The notes below the pieces were generated by a model. That model saw only the letters and a list, made by a program, of their open reading frames with translations. It was not told the DNA's origin and did no database searches. From contig CP094685.1 of assembly GCA_022828425.1 (NCBI GenBank), forward strand, positions 1,984,001 through 2,048,000: a stretch of DNA of 64,000 bases, given 5' to 3'. Below are positions 51,007 through 60,596 of this stretch, one piece after another. The number at the start of each line of letters is the position of its first letter. Within the stretch, counting starts at the first letter, position 1. Source of the DNA: Candidatus Thiothrix sulfatifontis. Its GTDB lineage: Bacteria; Pseudomonadota; Gammaproteobacteria; Thiotrichales; Thiotrichaceae. The position numbers and the translations under genes are program-made.

Positions 51007-53331
51007 TTAAATAATCGCCATTAAACGCAACCCTAAGACAAATACCAGCGCGGCGGCTAAGCCGGTTATTGCACCTTTAATAAACAGGCTTTGGGAGCTT
51101 GCCGCGTATTTGACCACGCTTTTATCCAGCCTGTCGATCTGGCGGTCACGTTGCGCAATAATCAAATCGCGTTGGTGCAGGGATTCATCGCGGTGTTGTA
51201 GCTGTTGCTGGTTTTCTGTCAGGGTATTTTCCAAATGTTGGATGCGTAAGGTGAGTTCCTGTAAGCGTTCATCGCGGCGGCGGATATGCGCTTCTTTCGC
51301 CACAATGGTTTGGTCACGGTCATGCAAGCTGGTGTCGCGTTTGTTGAGTTGCGCGTCGCGGGCTTGCAGTTGCGCATCGCGTTGTGACACGGTGACATCG
51401 CGTTCGTGCAGGCTGGTATCGCGTTTCGCAATGTCGGTATCGCGCTGGTAAATTTGCTGATCACGGGCTTGCAACGCTTCCTCTTTGTGTTGCAGTTGCA
51501 GGTCACGCTGTTCAATTTGGGCATCGCGTTCGGCAACGGTAGCGTCACGCTCCGCCAGCGTTTCTTCGCGTTCGGAGAGGAATTCATCCCGATCTTGCAC
51601 GATTTGGTCGCGCAGTTGCAATTGCACATCGCGTTCGGCAATGCTTTGGTCACGCAAATGCACTTCCAATTGCAGGTTACGAACTTGCTCATCCCGCGCG
51701 GCAATTTCGGTATCGCGAATTTGCAAGCTGCTGTCGCGTTCAGTGAGAAATTCACCCAAATTTTGAATGTGGCGGTCGCGCTCTTGCAGCGAAGTATCGC
51801 GTTGTTGAACGGTTTGGTCGCGTTCGGTCAGTTGGAAATCGCGTTCGCGCACGCTGTCATCACGTTGCTGAATCGCGGCATTGCGCTCAGTCAGCAGCGA
51901 ATCCCGCGCATGAATGGTTTCATCGCGTTCCTGCATTTGCCCGTTGATTTGGGTAATGTGTAAATCGCGTTCCTTCAGGCTGTGATCGCGCTCGCCGATG
52001 GTGACATCGCGGCTTTGTACTTGCGAATCGCGCAATTGCAATTGCTTGTCGCGTTCGCGCAATTGCAAATCTTGCCCGCTGATACGGGTGTCGCGCTCCC
52101 GCAGGGAAATATCGCGTTCTTTGACGCGGCGGTCGCGTTCGGTAATTTGCACATCGCGCTCTTCGACCGTGCGGTCACGGCTGGAGAGGCGGGTGTCACG
52201 GTCGCGTAAATCTTCATCCGCTTTATTGATGCGCTCGTCACGCATCATCAGTTGGCGGTCGCGCTCATTGAGTTGGCTGTCGCGCTCCTGCAAGTGGTCT
52301 TCGAGTTCGCGAATGGTTTGCAGAAAATCCAGCCCTTGCTGGTCACGGCTGCGGATGGCCTCTTCCCGCAAGCGCAATTCATTGTCCCGTTCGGCAACGG
52401 TGCGGTCGCGTTCGCTGAGTTCGCGGTCACGTTGGCTGAGAGTGGTATCGCGCTTTTCGACTTGCTGTTGCTGAATGCCAATGCGTTGATCGCGTTCTTG
52501 CAGCAGCGTGGCTTTTTCTTTGAGCAAGACTTCGCGGCTTTGGATTTGCTGATCACGGTCAGCAATGGTGCGATCCCGCGCTTGCAAATGCTGGTTCGCA
52601 AGGTCGATGTGCGAATCGCGGGCGGCTAATTGGCGATCCCGCTCTGAAATATGGTTATCGCGTTCGCTGAGGTGCTTGTCGCGTTCCTTGAGCATTTTTT
52701 CCTGCTCCAAGGTTTGGCGCGTGCGCTCTTGTAATAAGGCTTCGCGATCCAGCAATTGCTGGTCTTTTTTGCCGATGCTGTCATCGCGGCTTTGCAGCAG
52801 TTTGTCTTTGCTCTGAATCGCTTGGTCAATGCGCGAGAGTGAGCGGTCTTTGTCTTCCAGACTGCGGTCACGCATTTGGATTTGCAGTTCTTTTTCCTGC
52901 AACAGTTTTTCGTAATGCGCAAGGTTTTGTTCAAGGATACTCAGGCGGCTGTCACGGTCACTCAGGATGGCGTCACGTTGTTGTACGGCACGGTCACGGT
53001 TGACGACACCTTCATCACGGCTACGCAGGGCTTTTTCTTTTTCTTCGAGTAATTGGTTTTGTTGGGTGAGCAGCTTTTCTTTTTCACCCAGCAAGCGTGC
53101 TAGGGTTTCCATGCGCTTATCGCGCTCATCAATCCGTGCGTCACGTACCCGAATATGCCCGTCTTTTTCCAGCAATAATCCCGCTATTTCGCGCAGGCGC
53201 TGATCCCGTTCCTGTAAACGCAAGGCTAATTCATCCACGCTGGTTTTCAAGGCTTGCTTATCATTAAGGGTCAGATAAACGTTTGAATCCAGCTTTTTAA
53301 AGATGTCGAGATCCTTTTCTTCCAATTTCAT
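51007..53331 (-). CDS. Giant RD-heptad-repeat protein with C-terminal membrane anchor
   Basis: 774 residues. Residues 37-743 split into 101 heptads with no phase slip. Most follow x-x-[ILV]-x-x-R-D, for example QLAARDS, TIADRDQ, ELSERDR. Residues 1-36 are a short head (MKLEEKDLDIFKKLDSNVYL). Residues about 749-774 are a single hydrophobic helix (FIKGAITGLAAALVFVLGL) ending five residues later, so it is a tail-anchored protein with the long rod in the cytoplasm. Only one heptad position is hydrophobic; the other core position would hold R or D, so this is an unusual coiled coil. I do not know a named family. Possible roles are scaffold, spacer or cytoskeletal fibre. It lies between purH and comEC. 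Confidence 0.9.
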   Translation of the reverse strand: MKLEEKDLDIFKKLDSNVYLTLNDKQALKTSVDELALRLQERDQRLREIAGLLLEKDGHIRVRDARIDERDKRMETLARLLGEKEKLLTQQNQLLEEKEKALRSRDEGVVNRDRAVQQRDAILSDRDSRLSILEQNLAHYEKLLQEKELQIQMRDRSLEDKDRSLSRIDQAIQSKDKLLQSRDDSIGKKDQQLLDREALLQERTRQTLEQEKMLKERDKHLSERDNHISERDRQLAARDSHIDLANQHLQARDRTIADRDQQIQSREVLLKEKATLLQERDQRIGIQQQQVEKRDTTLSQRDRELSERDRTVAERDNELRLREEAIRSRDQQGLDFLQTIRELEDHLQERDSQLNERDRQLMMRDERINKADEDLRDRDTRLSSRDRTVEERDVQITERDRRVKERDISLRERDTRISGQDLQLRERDKQLQLRDSQVQSRDVTIGERDHSLKERDLHITQINGQMQERDETIHARDSLLTERNAAIQQRDDSVRERDFQLTERDQTVQQRDTSLQERDRHIQNLGEFLTERDSSLQIRDTEIAARDEQVRNLQLEVHLRDQSIAERDVQLQLRDQIVQDRDEFLSEREETLAERDATVAERDAQIEQRDLQLQHKEEALQARDQQIYQRDTDIAKRDTSLHERDVTVSQRDAQLQARDAQLNKRDTSLHDRDQTIVAKEAHIRRRDERLQELTLRIQHLENTLTENQQQLQHRDESLHQRDLIIAQRDRQIDRLDKSVVKYAASSQSLFIKGAITGLAAALVFVLGLRLMAII
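51103..53223 (-). repeat. 21-bp periodic coding repeat (101 heptads)
   Basis: The DNA repeats with a 21-bp period, with GCG(T/C)TC or CGCGTT-like words (reverse of GAACGCGA) at regular places. Sequence differs between units, so it is old and under protein-level selection. The periodicity creates long false frames on the other strands. Confidence 0.9.
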
Positions 53332-53444
53332 GATAATTCCTGAGCACTTCGGGGATACAACGACAGGAAATCCCTATCCTGGTTGCGAGATGAACAATGT
53401 TGAAATTGCTTAGATTCTGGCATAAATAATAATGTTTCGCTACG

Positions 53445-55745
53445 TTACTTTATTAGGTAACGGTGCCAGAGATGCATTTTTGCGGTGCGCCATTCGCGCC
53501 AGTGCAGGGCTGCGGGATTGGCAGGAAAATCGAGCCGCAATTCGCCGGTTTTGGCAGTGTCCAGTAATTTTATGTCATGCGCTTCGTAACGTTGGGTGAC
53601 GCTGGGATGCGGGTGATTGAAGCGGTTACGATAGCCACTGGTAACGATCCCAAGCGCGGGCGCCACCGCTTGTATGAATGCTGGGCTGGACGAGGTTTTA
53701 CTGCCGTGATGCGGTAACAGTAACACTTCTGCCTGTAAAGCAGTGCCCTGCTTGAGTAACCATTTTTCGGCGGGGCGTTCAATATCGGCAGTCAATAACA
53801 CGCTGTGAGCGGCATTTGCTATTTTCAATACACACGAGCGGTTGTTCTCCTTGGTGTCGAGGAAATCCACAGCGGGGTGTAAAACCGTGAAAGTTACGCC
53901 ATCCCACTGCCATGAATGCCCCGCCACGCATAAATTGGGGTGATGATGCGGGAGTATGTCGGTGCTACTGACCAGCAGATTCGTGACGGGTAGGGCGTTC
54001 AGCAATGCGTTAGCGCCACCGCTGTGATCGTTATCCGCATGAGACACGATTAAAGTGTCGACTTGGTGAATGCCTTGCCCGCGCAACCACGGCAACACCA
54101 CCAATTCGCCGGTATCAAAACTGTCCGACACTTTGGGACCTGTATCAAATACCAAGGTATGGTTGGCGGTTTGCACCACGCTTGCCAAGCCTTGCCCCAC
54201 ATCCAGCACGCTGAGGCGAAACGCTCCCGGCGCTATCTTGGGTGGCTGATACAAGATCAGCGGGAGCATTAGCAACCCACCCAGCCAACGCCCCGGTACA
54301 CCACGCGGCAACCACAACAGCATGAATCCTACCAGAGCTAACACTAGCCAAGGCAAGGGAATCAACGGCACGTAGACCGACGACAAGGGCAGGGCGGCGA
54401 GCCATTCCAATACCCACATCAGCCATTCCAGCAATGCGGCGGCAACTGTCCAAATCCACATGGCGGCGGTTTCCCACCAACCGGCAAATACCATGCCCAG
54501 CAATACCAACGGCGTGACCACAAAAGTAACGATGGGAATGGCCAGCAAGTTTGCGATAGGCGAACTGAGTGAAATCATCCCGAAAAAGCCTGCCGCCAGT
54601 GGCAGTGTTCCCAGCGACAACACCAACTGCATCCAGACGACGGATGCTTTCCCCAGTTTACGCTGACGCATTCCCAAAAATGCCAGCAACGCTACCGTCA
54701 AAAACGATAACCAAAAGCCCACTGCCAAACTCGCCAAGGGGTCGAGCAGCAATACCAGCAACAGCGCGATGCTCATGGTGATACTGAACGGCACTTGCCG
54801 CCGCCACACCAAGCCCGCCATCACCACCAGCAACATAATCAGGGTGCGTTGCGTGGGAATATTAAACCCTGCCAGCAATGCATACGCCGTTGCCAATACC
54901 CCACCGGATAATCCAGCCGCCACCCGCAATGGCAACCACAAATACAATGCCGGAAACAAACGCCAAATTCCCCACACCGGCAAAATGCCCAAGCCTGCCA
55001 CCATCGTAATGTGCAAGCCCGAAATCGCCAGTAAATGAATCGTTCCGGTTTGGCGCAACACTTCCCATTGTTGCTGCGGAATGCTGGCGGTATACGCAAT
55101 CGCCAACCCCTGCACCAAGCCAGTCATGCCCGAATCAGGCAGTGCCGCTGCGATTTTTTCCTGCAATTGTTGGCGCAAATAATTCGGTTGCCACCATGCT
55201 GCTGGAGCTAAACGCTGATTATCCGCCGATTCGCGCACGTAGCCGCTGCCACCGATGCGCTGTGAAAACAGCCATTGTTCGTAATCAAAGCCATTCGGAT
55301 TCATGAAACCGTTGGGGCGTTTGCCACGAATCAGCAATTGCCAACGCTCACCCGCTTGCAGTGTGGGTGCATCCTCCGCGTACCAGGCGACGCGCAAACG
55401 TCCTTGATAGGTGGCGCTATCGCTATCAAACAGAAAACTGCTGCCATCTGCCCGCCGTTCGGGTACCTCCGCAATCGCGCCAGTGAGCAGAATATCTTCA
55501 CCCTCCCACGCAGCGGGGAGCCAATCAGCCCTCACGCCAGCGGCTACCCACAATGCATAAACACTGCCTAATAACACGCCAGCCAATAAAATAGCGGTTT
55601 GTCGGTGCCGGTAATGCCATGCCGCAGCAATCAAGCCACTGCCACCAACAACACTTCCCCAAAACAGCGCATCGAACAGCGGTAGGCGCGGCAGTACCCA
55701 TAAGACGAGCGTGCCAATAAAAAAACTCACTGAAAAGGTGCGCAT
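53445..55745 (-). CDS. comEC: DNA internalization protein ComEC/Rec2
   Basis: 766 residues. An N-terminal DUF4131 part, a central Competence domain with many membrane helices (GLAIAYTASIPQQQWEVLRQTGTIHLLAISGLHI), and a C-terminal metallo-beta-lactamase domain (LDVGQGLASVV, SHADNDHSGGANALL, LLPHHGSKTSS). It forms the inner-membrane channel for DNA uptake. The ATG at 55745 is chosen; a TTG lies at 55754. It is divergent from the DUF2062 gene, a conserved order. No pil or other com gene is nearby. Confidence 0.95.
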   Translation of the reverse strand: MRTFSVSFFIGTLVLWVLPRLPLFDALFWGSVVGGSGLIAAAWHYRHRQTAILLAGVLLGSVYALWVAAGVRADWLPAAWEGEDILLTGAIAEVPERRADGSSFLFDSDSATYQGRLRVAWYAEDAPTLQAGERWQLLIRGKRPNGFMNPNGFDYEQWLFSQRIGGSGYVRESADNQRLAPAAWWQPNYLRQQLQEKIAAALPDSGMTGLVQGLAIAYTASIPQQQWEVLRQTGTIHLLAISGLHITMVAGLGILPVWGIWRLFPALYLWLPLRVAAGLSGGVLATAYALLAGFNIPTQRTLIMLLVVMAGLVWRRQVPFSITMSIALLLVLLLDPLASLAVGFWLSFLTVALLAFLGMRQRKLGKASVVWMQLVLSLGTLPLAAGFFGMISLSSPIANLLAIPIVTFVVTPLVLLGMVFAGWWETAAMWIWTVAAALLEWLMWVLEWLAALPLSSVYVPLIPLPWLVLALVGFMLLWLPRGVPGRWLGGLLMLPLILYQPPKIAPGAFRLSVLDVGQGLASVVQTANHTLVFDTGPKVSDSFDTGELVVLPWLRGQGIHQVDTLIVSHADNDHSGGANALLNALPVTNLLVSSTDILPHHHPNLCVAGHSWQWDGVTFTVLHPAVDFLDTKENNRSCVLKIANAAHSVLLTADIERPAEKWLLKQGTALQAEVLLLPHHGSKTSSSPAFIQAVAPALGIVTSGYRNRFNHPHPSVTQRYEAHDIKLLDTAKTGELRLDFPANPAALHWREWRTAKMHLWHRYLIK

Positions 55746-55800
55746 ATTTTGCAAACCATGGATAATGAATGACCTTAATTGTTATTGCTGTTAAAAGTTC

Positions 55801-56358
55801 ATGCCGCGAAAATTTTTGCGTAAGCTATTTCCTAACCCTGACAAACTGAAAGAACACAAGCATCTCCAGTTTTTGGGCGATACCCTGCACCTGCCGTGTC
55901 TATGGCATTTGAATCGCCGCAATGTAGCCTCGGCTTTTGCGATCGGTTTGTTTTGCATGTGGATTCCCGTGCCATTCCAGTCGATTATCGCCGCATTATT
56001 AGCCGTTTTCTTTCGAGCGAATTTACCCTTGGCGGTGGTATTGGTGTTTGTGACCAATCCCGTAACCATGCCACCGATGTTGTACGGTGCTTATTTGGTG
56101 GGCGCTGCGATTGTGGGGCACCCGCCCGGCGGTTTCAACTTTGAGCCTAGCTTGGATTGGCTCATGAATGGGTTGATTCTCATTTGGAAGCCATTTTTGT
56201 TGGGTATTTTTATCACGGCAATATTGTCATCCGTTGCGGGCTACTACGGCGTGCATTTGCTCTGGCGCTTGCATCTGCTCAGGCATTTAAGAGAGCGGCG
56301 CGAACGCAAAAACCGTCCAGTACCGCCGCCAACAGATGACCAAGATTCAACTGATTAG
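55801..56358 (+). CDS. DUF2062 membrane protein
   Basis: 185 residues with about three hydrophobic segments ([57 protein letters not shown]) and a basic tail. The FxxWxPxPFQ and TNPxTMPPMYY pattern marks DUF2062. Its neighbours comEC and lolCDE are the usual ones in this class. Stop overlaps the end of lolD by 4 bp. Function unknown. Confidence 0.9.
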   Translation: MPRKFLRKLFPNPDKLKEHKHLQFLGDTLHLPCLWHLNRRNVASAFAIGLFCMWIPVPFQSIIAALLAVFFRANLPLAVVLVFVTNPVTMPPMLYGAYLVGAAIVGHPPGGFNFEPSLDWLMNGLILIWKPFLLGIFITAILSSVAGYYGVHLLWRLHLLRHLRERRERKNRPVPPPTDDQDSTD

Positions 56359-57035
56359 GCGCTAGTTAATACGCCATCAGTCAAACGGTAAACGGTATCC
56401 ATTTTTGCCGCCAATTGCAGGTCGTGGGTAACAACCACGAACGCCGTGCCTAACGCTTCGTTCAAGCTTTGCATTAAGTTGAACACATTGTCAGCGGTGT
56501 GTTGGTCGAGATTGCCGGTGGGTTCGTCGGCTAACACGGCTTTGGGGCGCGTCACCAATGCGCGGGCAATCGCGGCACGTTGGCGTTCCCCGCCGGAAAG
56601 CTGGGCAGGTTTGTGGTCAAGACGCTCTTGCAAGCCGACTTTTGCCAATATATCGCTGGCTTGAGCGCTGGCTTCCGCCACTTTCATCCCGCGAATCAGC
56701 AAGGGCATGGCGACGTTTTCCAACGCGGTGAATTCGGGCAGTAAATGGTGAAATTGGTAGATAAAACCCATCGACTCGTTACGCAATACGCCGCGTTCGG
56801 TATCGGACAATTGATCCATGCGTTTGCCGAGGACTTCTACATGCCCGGTGGATGGCAAATCCAAACCGCCCATTAAGTGCAGTAAAGTGCTTTTGCCGCT
56901 GCCTGAACTGCCTAAAATAGCAACTTTTTCCCCTTCATGAATCGCCAAATCCACCCCGCGCAATACCTGCACATCCAGCCGCCCTTCGGTGAAACGTTTG
57001 CCCAATTGTTGGCAAGAAATAATCACTTTACTCAT
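56355..57035 (-). CDS. lolD: Lipoprotein-releasing ABC transporter ATPase LolD
   Basis: 226 residues. Walker [14 protein letters not shown], signature [15 protein letters not shown], Walker [13 protein letters not shown], and the LolD/MacB-type [18 protein letters not shown]. It drives release of outer-membrane lipoproteins to LolA. The ATG at 57035 overlaps the stop of the permease gene before it by 8 bp, so translation is coupled. A longer upstream frame is rejected. Confidence 0.95.
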   Translation of the reverse strand: MSKVIISCQQLGKRFTEGRLDVQVLRGVDLAIHEGEKVAILGSSGSGKSTLLHLMGGLDLPSTGHVEVLGKRMDQLSDTERGVLRNESMGFIYQFHHLLPEFTALENVAMPLLIRGMKVAEASAQASDILAKVGLQERLDHKPAQLSGGERQRAAIARALVTRPKAVLADEPTGNLDQHTADNVFNLMQSLNEALGTAFVVVTHDLQLAAKMDTVYRLTDGVLTSA

Positions 57036-58299
57036 AACGCAATGCCTCCGCAGGCTGGACTTTGGACGCACGCCAAGCTGGGTAAAGCGTCGCGAGAATG
57101 GACATAAACAAAGCACTCAAGGCAATCACCATCACATCGCCGGGGTTGACCCGTGATTCAAGTTCGCTAATGAAATACACATCGGCGTTGATGAAATGGG
57201 TATCAAACAAACGTTCCAGAAACGGTACAATCACATCCAGATTGGTGGAGAGTAACACGCCTAACGCCACGCCAATCAAGGTGCCAAACACGCCAATTAA
57301 AGTGCCTTGTACCATGAAAATTTGCATAACCCGTCCTGACGACAGCCCCAATGTGCGCAAAATAGCAATGTCGCCTTCCTTATCGGTAACGACCATCACC
57401 AAGGTAGACACCAGGTTAAACGCCGCTACCGCAATGATCAGCAGCAAAATAATAAACATCACCGACTTTTGCGCTTGAATGGCTTTAAACTGGTTTTTGT
57501 TCAAATTTGTCCAGTCATTTGCCCACATATCCGGCCATGCTTGCCCCATGCGTTGCAAAATCGTTTCGGCGGTTTTGGGGGCAAGGTACAAATCATCCAG
57601 CGTCATGCGTAAACCCGTCACATCGGCGTTCATCCCGAAGGTTTTTGCGGCGTCTTCAAGGTTCACGTAAGCGGATGTGGTGTCAAATTGCTGCATATCC
57701 ACTCGAAAGATTGCCACAATCGTGAAACGCTGCAATGCGGGCATTTCGCCGGTTTCCAGCGCATTTTCGCTAGGGCTGACGAGGGTTAGGGCATCGCCGA
57801 CATCGACTTTCAGCTCCTTTGCCATGGTTGCGCCGATCGCAATGTTGAAACTGCCCGGTTGCAATTTCATCATGTCGCCTTTGTCTTTGACAACGTGCTG
57901 GAATACGGTGCTCACGTTTTGTTCCAGCTCCGGCACAATGCCTTGCAGGACAGCAGCGCGGGCTTCGTCGCCCTGATTCAACATGGCGGGCTTTTCAATG
58001 AACGGCGAAACCGCTTTGACATGCGGGAAATCGAGCAGTTCTTTCTGCACGTTTTGCCAGTCGGATACGCCCAAATCGTGTTCGGATACCGTGACGTGCG
58101 CCAACATACCCATAATGCGTTCACGCATGGTTTGCTCGAAACCGTTCATCACGGAAAGGACGGTGATCAGCACCAGTACGCCAATCGCGATGCCGATCAT
58201 CGACGCCAAAGAGATAAAGGAGATGAAATGCTTTTGCCGCTGCGAACGGGTGTAACGCAAGCCGACAAACAGCTCCATGGGCTGGAACATTTTACTCAT
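57028..58299 (-). CDS. Lipoprotein-releasing permease (LolC/LolE type), copy 2
   Basis: 423 residues. An N-terminal helix, a large periplasmic MacB-like domain (about 50-270) and three C-terminal FtsX helices ([38 protein letters not shown]). Ends with [15 protein letters not shown], as LolC/LolE do. It starts at [10 protein letters not shown], 8 bp inside the end of the first copy, and the same overlap joins it to lolD. I cannot tell from sequence which copy is LolC and which is LolE. Confidence 0.93.
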   Translation of the reverse strand: MSKMFQPMELFVGLRYTRSQRQKHFISFISLASMIGIAIGVLVLITVLSVMNGFEQTMRERIMGMLAHVTVSEHDLGVSDWQNVQKELLDFPHVKAVSPFIEKPAMLNQGDEARAAVLQGIVPELEQNVSTVFQHVVKDKGDMMKLQPGSFNIAIGATMAKELKVDVGDALTLVSPSENALETGEMPALQRFTIVAIFRVDMQQFDTTSAYVNLEDAAKTFGMNADVTGLRMTLDDLYLAPKTAETILQRMGQAWPDMWANDWTNLNKNQFKAIQAQKSVMFIILLLIIAVAAFNLVSTLVMVVTDKEGDIAILRTLGLSSGRVMQIFMVQGTLIGVFGTLIGVALGVLLSTNLDVIVPFLERLFDTHFINADVYFISELESRVNPGDVMVIALSALFMSILATLYPAWRASKVQPAEALRYE

Positions 58300-59539
58300 A
58301 GCGCAGTGACTCCGCCGGTTGGATTTGCGAGGCACGCCAAGCGGGATAAATCGTTGCCAATACCGAGGCAATCAGCGAGGCAACCCCGATCCAAATCACG
58401 TTTTCCCAGCGCATATCGGAGGGGATTTCGCTGATGTAAAACACGTCAGATGAAAAGATTTTGAAGCCGAAGGTGTTTTCCAAAAACGGAATCACGGTAT
58501 CAATATTGAGCGATAGCCACACGCCCAAGCCCACGCCAACCAGTGTGCCGAAGATGCCAATGATACTGCCTTGAATCATGAAGATGCGCATAATGCGCTG
58601 ACCGGACATGCCGAAGGTGCGCAGAATGGCAATGTCCGATTCTTTATCATTCACCGCCATCATCAGCGAAGCGACCAGATTGAAGAGCGCCACGCATACC
58701 ACCAAAAACAGAATCAAGGTCATCGCAATGCGTTCGGTTTTGACGGCACGGAAGAAACTGCCGTGTTCTTCGCTCCAATCCACGACCTCAAATTCTTTGC
58801 CTAACTGGGTTTGCAACTCATGCCCGATGGCGGGCGCGGCGAATAAATCATCCAGCTTTAAGCGTATCCCGCCGATATTGTCACCCAAGCGAAACAGCCG
58901 CGAGGCATCGCTGAGTTCCACAAAGCCGGTCATGCCGTCGTATTCGGGGTGTCCGATTTGGTAGATGCCGGTGACGGTAAAGCGTTTTAAGCGCGGTAAT
59001 ATGCCCGCAGGCGTCACTTGCACTTGCGGCACAATGACCGTGACTTTATCGCCGGGCATGACGCCGAGTGCGGTCGCGACTTCGACACCTAAAACAATGC
59101 CGTAATCACGCGGGGCGAGGCTGTTGAAACTGCCTTCCAGCATTTTGAAATTGACATCGCTGACTTGGCTTTGCAGTTTGGGATCAATGCCTTGCAGCAC
59201 AATGCCACGCATGAGATTACCATTGGTCAGCATGACTTGTTTTTGCACATAAGGAGCCGCGCCAATGACGTGTTGCTGTGCCTTTAGTCCGTCAATTTTT
59301 GCCGTCCAATCCGTGAGTTGCCCATTTGTCCCCGAAACCGTGACATGGGAAACCACACCCAGTATCTTGTCTCTGAGTTCCTTTTCAAACCCGTTCATGA
59401 TCGACAAGACCGTGATCAGCACCATGACTCCCAGCAGGATGCCGAGCATGGAGGCAAACGAGATGAACGAGATGAAACGGTTACGCCGCTGTGAATGCGT
59501 GTAGCGCTGTCCGATAAATAATTCGAGTGGTGTAAACAT
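58292..59539 (-). CDS. Lipoprotein-releasing permease (LolC/LolE type), copy 1
   Basis: 415 residues, paralogue of the following gene: MFTPLELFIGQRYTHSQRRNRFISFISFASMLGI, periplasmic domain about 50-265, three FtsX helices (LILFLVVCVALFNLVASLMMAVNDKESDIAILRTFG), ending [15 protein letters not shown]. It is the first gene of the minus-strand set copy 1, copy 2, lolD. E. coli has lolC-lolD-lolE, so the order here differs. Confidence 0.93.
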   Translation of the reverse strand: MFTPLELFIGQRYTHSQRRNRFISFISFASMLGILLGVMVLITVLSIMNGFEKELRDKILGVVSHVTVSGTNGQLTDWTAKIDGLKAQQHVIGAAPYVQKQVMLTNGNLMRGIVLQGIDPKLQSQVSDVNFKMLEGSFNSLAPRDYGIVLGVEVATALGVMPGDKVTVIVPQVQVTPAGILPRLKRFTVTGIYQIGHPEYDGMTGFVELSDASRLFRLGDNIGGIRLKLDDLFAAPAIGHELQTQLGKEFEVVDWSEEHGSFFRAVKTERIAMTLILFLVVCVALFNLVASLMMAVNDKESDIAILRTFGMSGQRIMRIFMIQGSIIGIFGTLVGVGLGVWLSLNIDTVIPFLENTFGFKIFSSDVFYISEIPSDMRWENVIWIGVASLIASVLATIYPAWRASQIQPAESLRYE

Positions 59540-59598
59540 GGGTGGCGATTGTACAGGTGATGAGTGTCGTTTAATAGTGAAGTATCGGGAGATCAGAC

Positions 59599-59847
59599 AT
59601 GCGTTTGTCGAAATGGTTTAGTGCTGTGTTGCTGGCGATGGCTTTTTTCGCCAATACTGCGTTTGCGGACTATCCCAGCCGTGGCATGAGCATGAACGGT
59701 GTTAAGGCGCAATACGGCGAACCGCAGTCGGTACGTCAATCGGCTGATCCGGTCAAAAAGCGCTGGCCTCGGATTACGGTATGGCAATATGGCACGTTCT
59801 CGGTGTATTTCGAGCGGCATACGGTGTTGCATACAGTCGTGCATTGA
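59599..59847 (+). CDS. Small secreted protein of unknown function
   Basis: 82 residues: a signal peptide MRLSKWFSAVLLAMAFFANTAFA followed by DYPSRGMSMNGVKAQYGEPQSV and ITVWQYGTFSVYFERHTVLHTVVH. The GMSMxxVxxxYGxP start with a W-Y-F-V-YFE strand pattern recurs in gammaproteobacterial small proteins with an SmpA-like look. Divergent from the lol genes. Confidence 0.7.
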   Translation: MRLSKWFSAVLLAMAFFANTAFADYPSRGMSMNGVKAQYGEPQSVRQSADPVKKRWPRITVWQYGTFSVYFERHTVLHTVVH

Positions 59848-59857
59848 GCGTGAAGCC

Positions 59858-60061
59858 TTAGGTGGGTTGAATCAGCAGTAATAACAGCCCTGCCAGTAGG
59901 TAATACGCCGCAAACTGGACGGTGAGCGGCTTTTTGAATTCCTCTGGAATGTATTCATCCACGAAGGGAAAAAAGTAGCGCACGCCACCGATAATCAGTG
60001 CGGTGACTCCCCCTAAGACCAGCATGAAGCCAACGGCTGCCAGTAAACTCATCATAATCAT
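59858..60061 (-). CDS. Small membrane protein
   Basis: 67 residues with two hydrophobic helices (LLAAVGFMLVLGGVTALIIGGVRYFF and VQFAAYYLLAGLLLLLI) and an acidic link (VDEYIPEEFKKPLT). No family recognised. Confidence 0.6.
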   Translation of the reverse strand: MIMMSLLAAVGFMLVLGGVTALIIGGVRYFFPFVDEYIPEEFKKPLTVQFAAYYLLAGLLLLLIQPT

Positions 60062-60143
60062 TTTCCTCGCTGAACGGGCTGAATAGGTGTTTTATCGTGG
60101 ATTAATGGTATCATTTTGCTTAACTCATGACTGGATAGGCACC

Positions 60144-60590
60144 ATGGAAATCATTAAAAATTCTGCTATTCGCCCCGAATTGCTGCAATCCCTAATCGAC
60201 TATGCAGAGCATGGCATTACGATTGCCGAGCGCGAAGGCAATGACACGATTTTGTTGTATGTTAATCGTGCGTTTGAACAAATGACAGGCTATAACGCGG
60301 AAGATTGTTTGTATCAGGATTGCCGGTTTTTGCAAAGTGATGACCGTGACCAAGCCGAACTCAACCGAATTCGCATCGCCATCGAATCTGAACAGCCCGT
60401 CAGAGTGGTTTTACGCAATTACCGCAAAGATGGCACCCTCTTCTGGAATGATTTGAGCATCAGCCCATTCTTCGATGAAGAAGAGGGCGTGATGTATTAT
60501 ATCGGTGTACAAAAAGACGTAACCGAGCTGGTATCTTTGCAGATCGAATTGGCTGAAGTCAAAGCGCGTTTGGCGGCACTGGGTGGCTGA
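60144..60590 (+). CDS. Short LOV-domain blue-light photoreceptor
   Basis: 148 residues holding one PAS/LOV domain and a short C-terminal helix (about 127-148). All flavin residues can be placed: the adduct Cys C60 in DCRFLQ (usual form NCRFLQ; here the residue before Cys is D), Q64, N92 in NYRKDGTLFWND, N102, and Q123 in GVQKDVTE. There is no attached kinase, GGDEF or HTH domain, so it would be a stand-alone LOV protein, as in Pseudomonas putida PpSB1-type proteins. The ATG at 60144 starts the N-cap helix. Confidence 0.88.
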   Translation: MEIIKNSAIRPELLQSLIDYAEHGITIAEREGNDTILLYVNRAFEQMTGYNAEDCLYQDCRFLQSDDRDQAELNRIRIAIESEQPVRVVLRNYRKDGTLFWNDLSISPFFDEEEGVMYYIGVQKDVTELVSLQIELAEVKARLAALGG

Positions 60591-60596
60591 GTGCCT

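Noticed and set aside
51110-52816. Long open frames on the plus strand and other minus frames across the heptad gene
   Set aside because: They arise from the 21-bp period of the real gene; their products are Arg/Ser- or Asn/Lys-rich and lack starts with ribosome sites.
51103-53223. CRISPR or minisatellite array
   Set aside because: The 21-bp periodicity is fully explained by the coding heptads; there are no conserved repeats with unique spacers.
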